Origin: CAYXAA01 sp964462985
GTDB lineage: Bacteria > Pseudomonadota > Alphaproteobacteria > Rhizobiales > Stappiaceae
Direction of reading: 5' to 3'
Assembly (NCBI GenBank): GCA_964462985.1
Contig: CAYXAA010000006.1
Location: 97,966 to 161,965, forward strand
DNA length: 64,000 bases
Shown: piece after piece, positions 62,955 to 64,000 of the stretch
Layout: each line of letters begins with the position of its first letter
Position numbering within the stretch: the first letter of the stretch is position 1
Position numbers and translations under genes: made by a program
The notes under the pieces: generated by a model
Databases searched by the model: none
The model's input: the letters and a program-made list of their open reading frames with translations, nothing else
Told to the model about the DNA's origin: nothing

Positions 62955-63935
62955 TTGCGCATTCTCGCGGGCATCATCGTCGTCATGCTGGGCCTCCTGG
63001 TGGCGCTGACGCTGGTGATCATTTTCGGGCCGCGCGAACCCACCGACCCGCCGATCACCTTCCAGCCGGAAGCGATCGGCCCGGATCCGGAGGCCTATCT
63101 CAGCAACAGCGAGGCGAAGATCGGCGGAATTCGTGCCGACGTTCGCAAGCGAATCGTCTGGACCGATCCGTCGAGCCGGGATCGCACGCGCCGCGTGCTG
63201 GTCTACCTTCACGGCTTCTCCGCAACCTCCGAGGAGATCCGGCCGGTGCCGGACAGGGTCGCGGCCGAACTCGGAGCCAACATCGTCTATACGAGGCTGA
63301 CGGGTCATGGCCGCGACGGGACGGCCTTGGCGGAAGCAAGGTTCAGCAATTGGATGAACGATGTCGCCGAGGCCCTGTTCGTCGCAAAACGGATTGGCGA
63401 CGAAGTGGTGGTGATCGGCACCTCGACCGGCGCCAGCCTCGCCGTCACCGCAGTCGGGCGACCGGACCTTGCGCCCATGATCGATGCTCTGGTCTTGATC
63501 TCGCCGAACTTCCGCGTCGCCAATCCGAGGGCGGAGGCGCTGCGACTGCCCTACGTCCGACTTTGGGGACCCATGGTGTTCGGTCGCGTGCGGAGTCTCA
63601 CGCCGATCAATTCCGCGCACGGAAAGTACTGGACCACGACCTATCCGGCCGTCGCCACCGTTTCGATGGCCACAGCGGTGGCAGCCGCCAATGCGGTCGA
63701 CTTTTCAGCCCAGACAAAGCCCGCGCTCTTCATCTTCGACCCCGCCGACCGGGTGGTGGACCACCGCCGAACCCGGGAAATCGCCGCCGCCTGGGGCGGA
63801 CGCGCCGACCTACAGACCGTCAACGTCGGCCCCCAGGACGACCCCTCCGCCCACGTCATCGCCGGCGACATCTTGAGCCCGTCCATGACGGAACCGATCA
63901 CGCGAATGATCGTGGAATGGGTGAAGGGGCTGTAG
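62955..63935 (+). CDS. Membrane-anchored alpha/beta hydrolase
   Basis: A 326-residue hydrolase. It starts with a TTG preceded by a perfect AGGAGG six bases upstream. The first 25 residues are one membrane helix (RILAGIIVVMLGLLVALTL), so the catalytic domain should be periplasmic. The fold elements are LVYLHGFSAT (oxyanion), IGTSTGASLAV (nucleophile elbow GxSxG), FDPADRVVD (acid) and SAHVIAGD (base). Substrate is unknown; carboxylesterase-type is the best guess. It lies downstream of iclR in the same direction. The last 65 bases of the window hold nothing I recognise. Confidence 0.82.
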   Translation: MRILAGIIVVMLGLLVALTLVIIFGPREPTDPPITFQPEAIGPDPEAYLSNSEAKIGGIRADVRKRIVWTDPSSRDRTRRVLVYLHGFSATSEEIRPVPDRVAAELGANIVYTRLTGHGRDGTALAEARFSNWMNDVAEALFVAKRIGDEVVVIGTSTGASLAVTAVGRPDLAPMIDALVLISPNFRVANPRAEALRLPYVRLWGPMVFGRVRSLTPINSAHGKYWTTTYPAVATVSMATAVAAANAVDFSAQTKPALFIFDPADRVVDHRRTREIAAAWGGRADLQTVNVGPQDDPSAHVIAGDILSPSMTEPITRMIVEWVKGL

Positions 63936-64000
63936 GGGTGGATAGCAACCGCGCGGCAAAGCACCGAGTCGGCCAAACCTAAATGTGAGCTCGCTAGACG

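Overview
The window is a GC-rich, densely coding chromosomal segment of an alphaproteobacterium, most likely of the order Hyphomicrobiales (Rhizobiales). The evidence is gene content and order. There is a ChvI/ChvG two-component pair followed by a short HprK, EIIA-Man and HPr next to pckA and ahcY. There is a DivL-type kinase with tyrosine in place of the phospho-histidine. Other markers are an Hsp20-DUF1150 pair, a TIGR02300 protein beside rpsA-cmk-aroA, and an AcdR/AcdS (ACC deaminase) pair. I cannot name the genus. Almost all of it reads as stable core genome: I see no phage, insertion sequence, CRISPR array or integrase, and one degraded gene.

Layout. 1-2.6 kb: the 3' end of a glutaryl-CoA dehydrogenase-like gene, a DadA-like FAD oxidoreductase and a serine-glyoxylate-type aminotransferase. 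2.6-8.4 kb: pyrF divergent from a histidine operon (hisB, DUF2628, hisH, hisA, hisF, hisE) ending near coaA. 8.6-14.3 kb: an RND efflux pair, then an EamA exporter divergent from a MarR regulator with two palindromic operator candidates between them. 14.5-19.3 kb: DUF1810, a minus-strand operon in which a LysE exporter lies between the two halves of an XdhC/CoxI-CoxF maturation system followed by a MoeA-MocA fusion, and a secreted DUF2066 protein. 19.4-28 kb: pckA, chvI, chvG, hprK, manX-like, ptsH, an SDR pseudogene, and ahcY with a palindromic operator candidate. 28-33 kb: divL, a TsaE-AmgK fusion and murU. 33-42.5 kb: an ECF-like sigma factor coupled to a membrane vWA protein, then addB-addA. 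42.6-50.6 kb: trxA, grpE, lapA, ihfB, sppA, rpsA, cmk, aroA and a TIGR02300 gene. 50.7-53.8 kb: tRNA-Ala(GGC), acdR/acdS, and hsp20-DUF1150 behind a near-consensus RpoH promoter. 53.8-60 kb: ptsN, hpf, rpoN, lptB, lptA, lptC and a short RNase D. 60-64 kb: a ThDP-dependent decarboxylase/synthase-like enzyme divergent from an IclR regulator, then a membrane-anchored alpha/beta hydrolase.

How the parts work together. The histidine genes form one translationally tight operon. PckA, ChvGI, HprK, EIIA-Man, HPr and, 28 kb away, PtsN and RpoN are pieces of the regulatory PTS and acid/envelope-stress network known in rhizobia; Enzyme I is not in the window. AmgK and MurU form a peptidoglycan-recycling shunt. 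LptB/A/C handle LPS export. AddAB does double-strand break processing. The less ordinary units are the sigma factor-vWA pair, the coxI-lysE-coxF-mocA operon and the IclR/ThDP-enzyme/hydrolase cluster.
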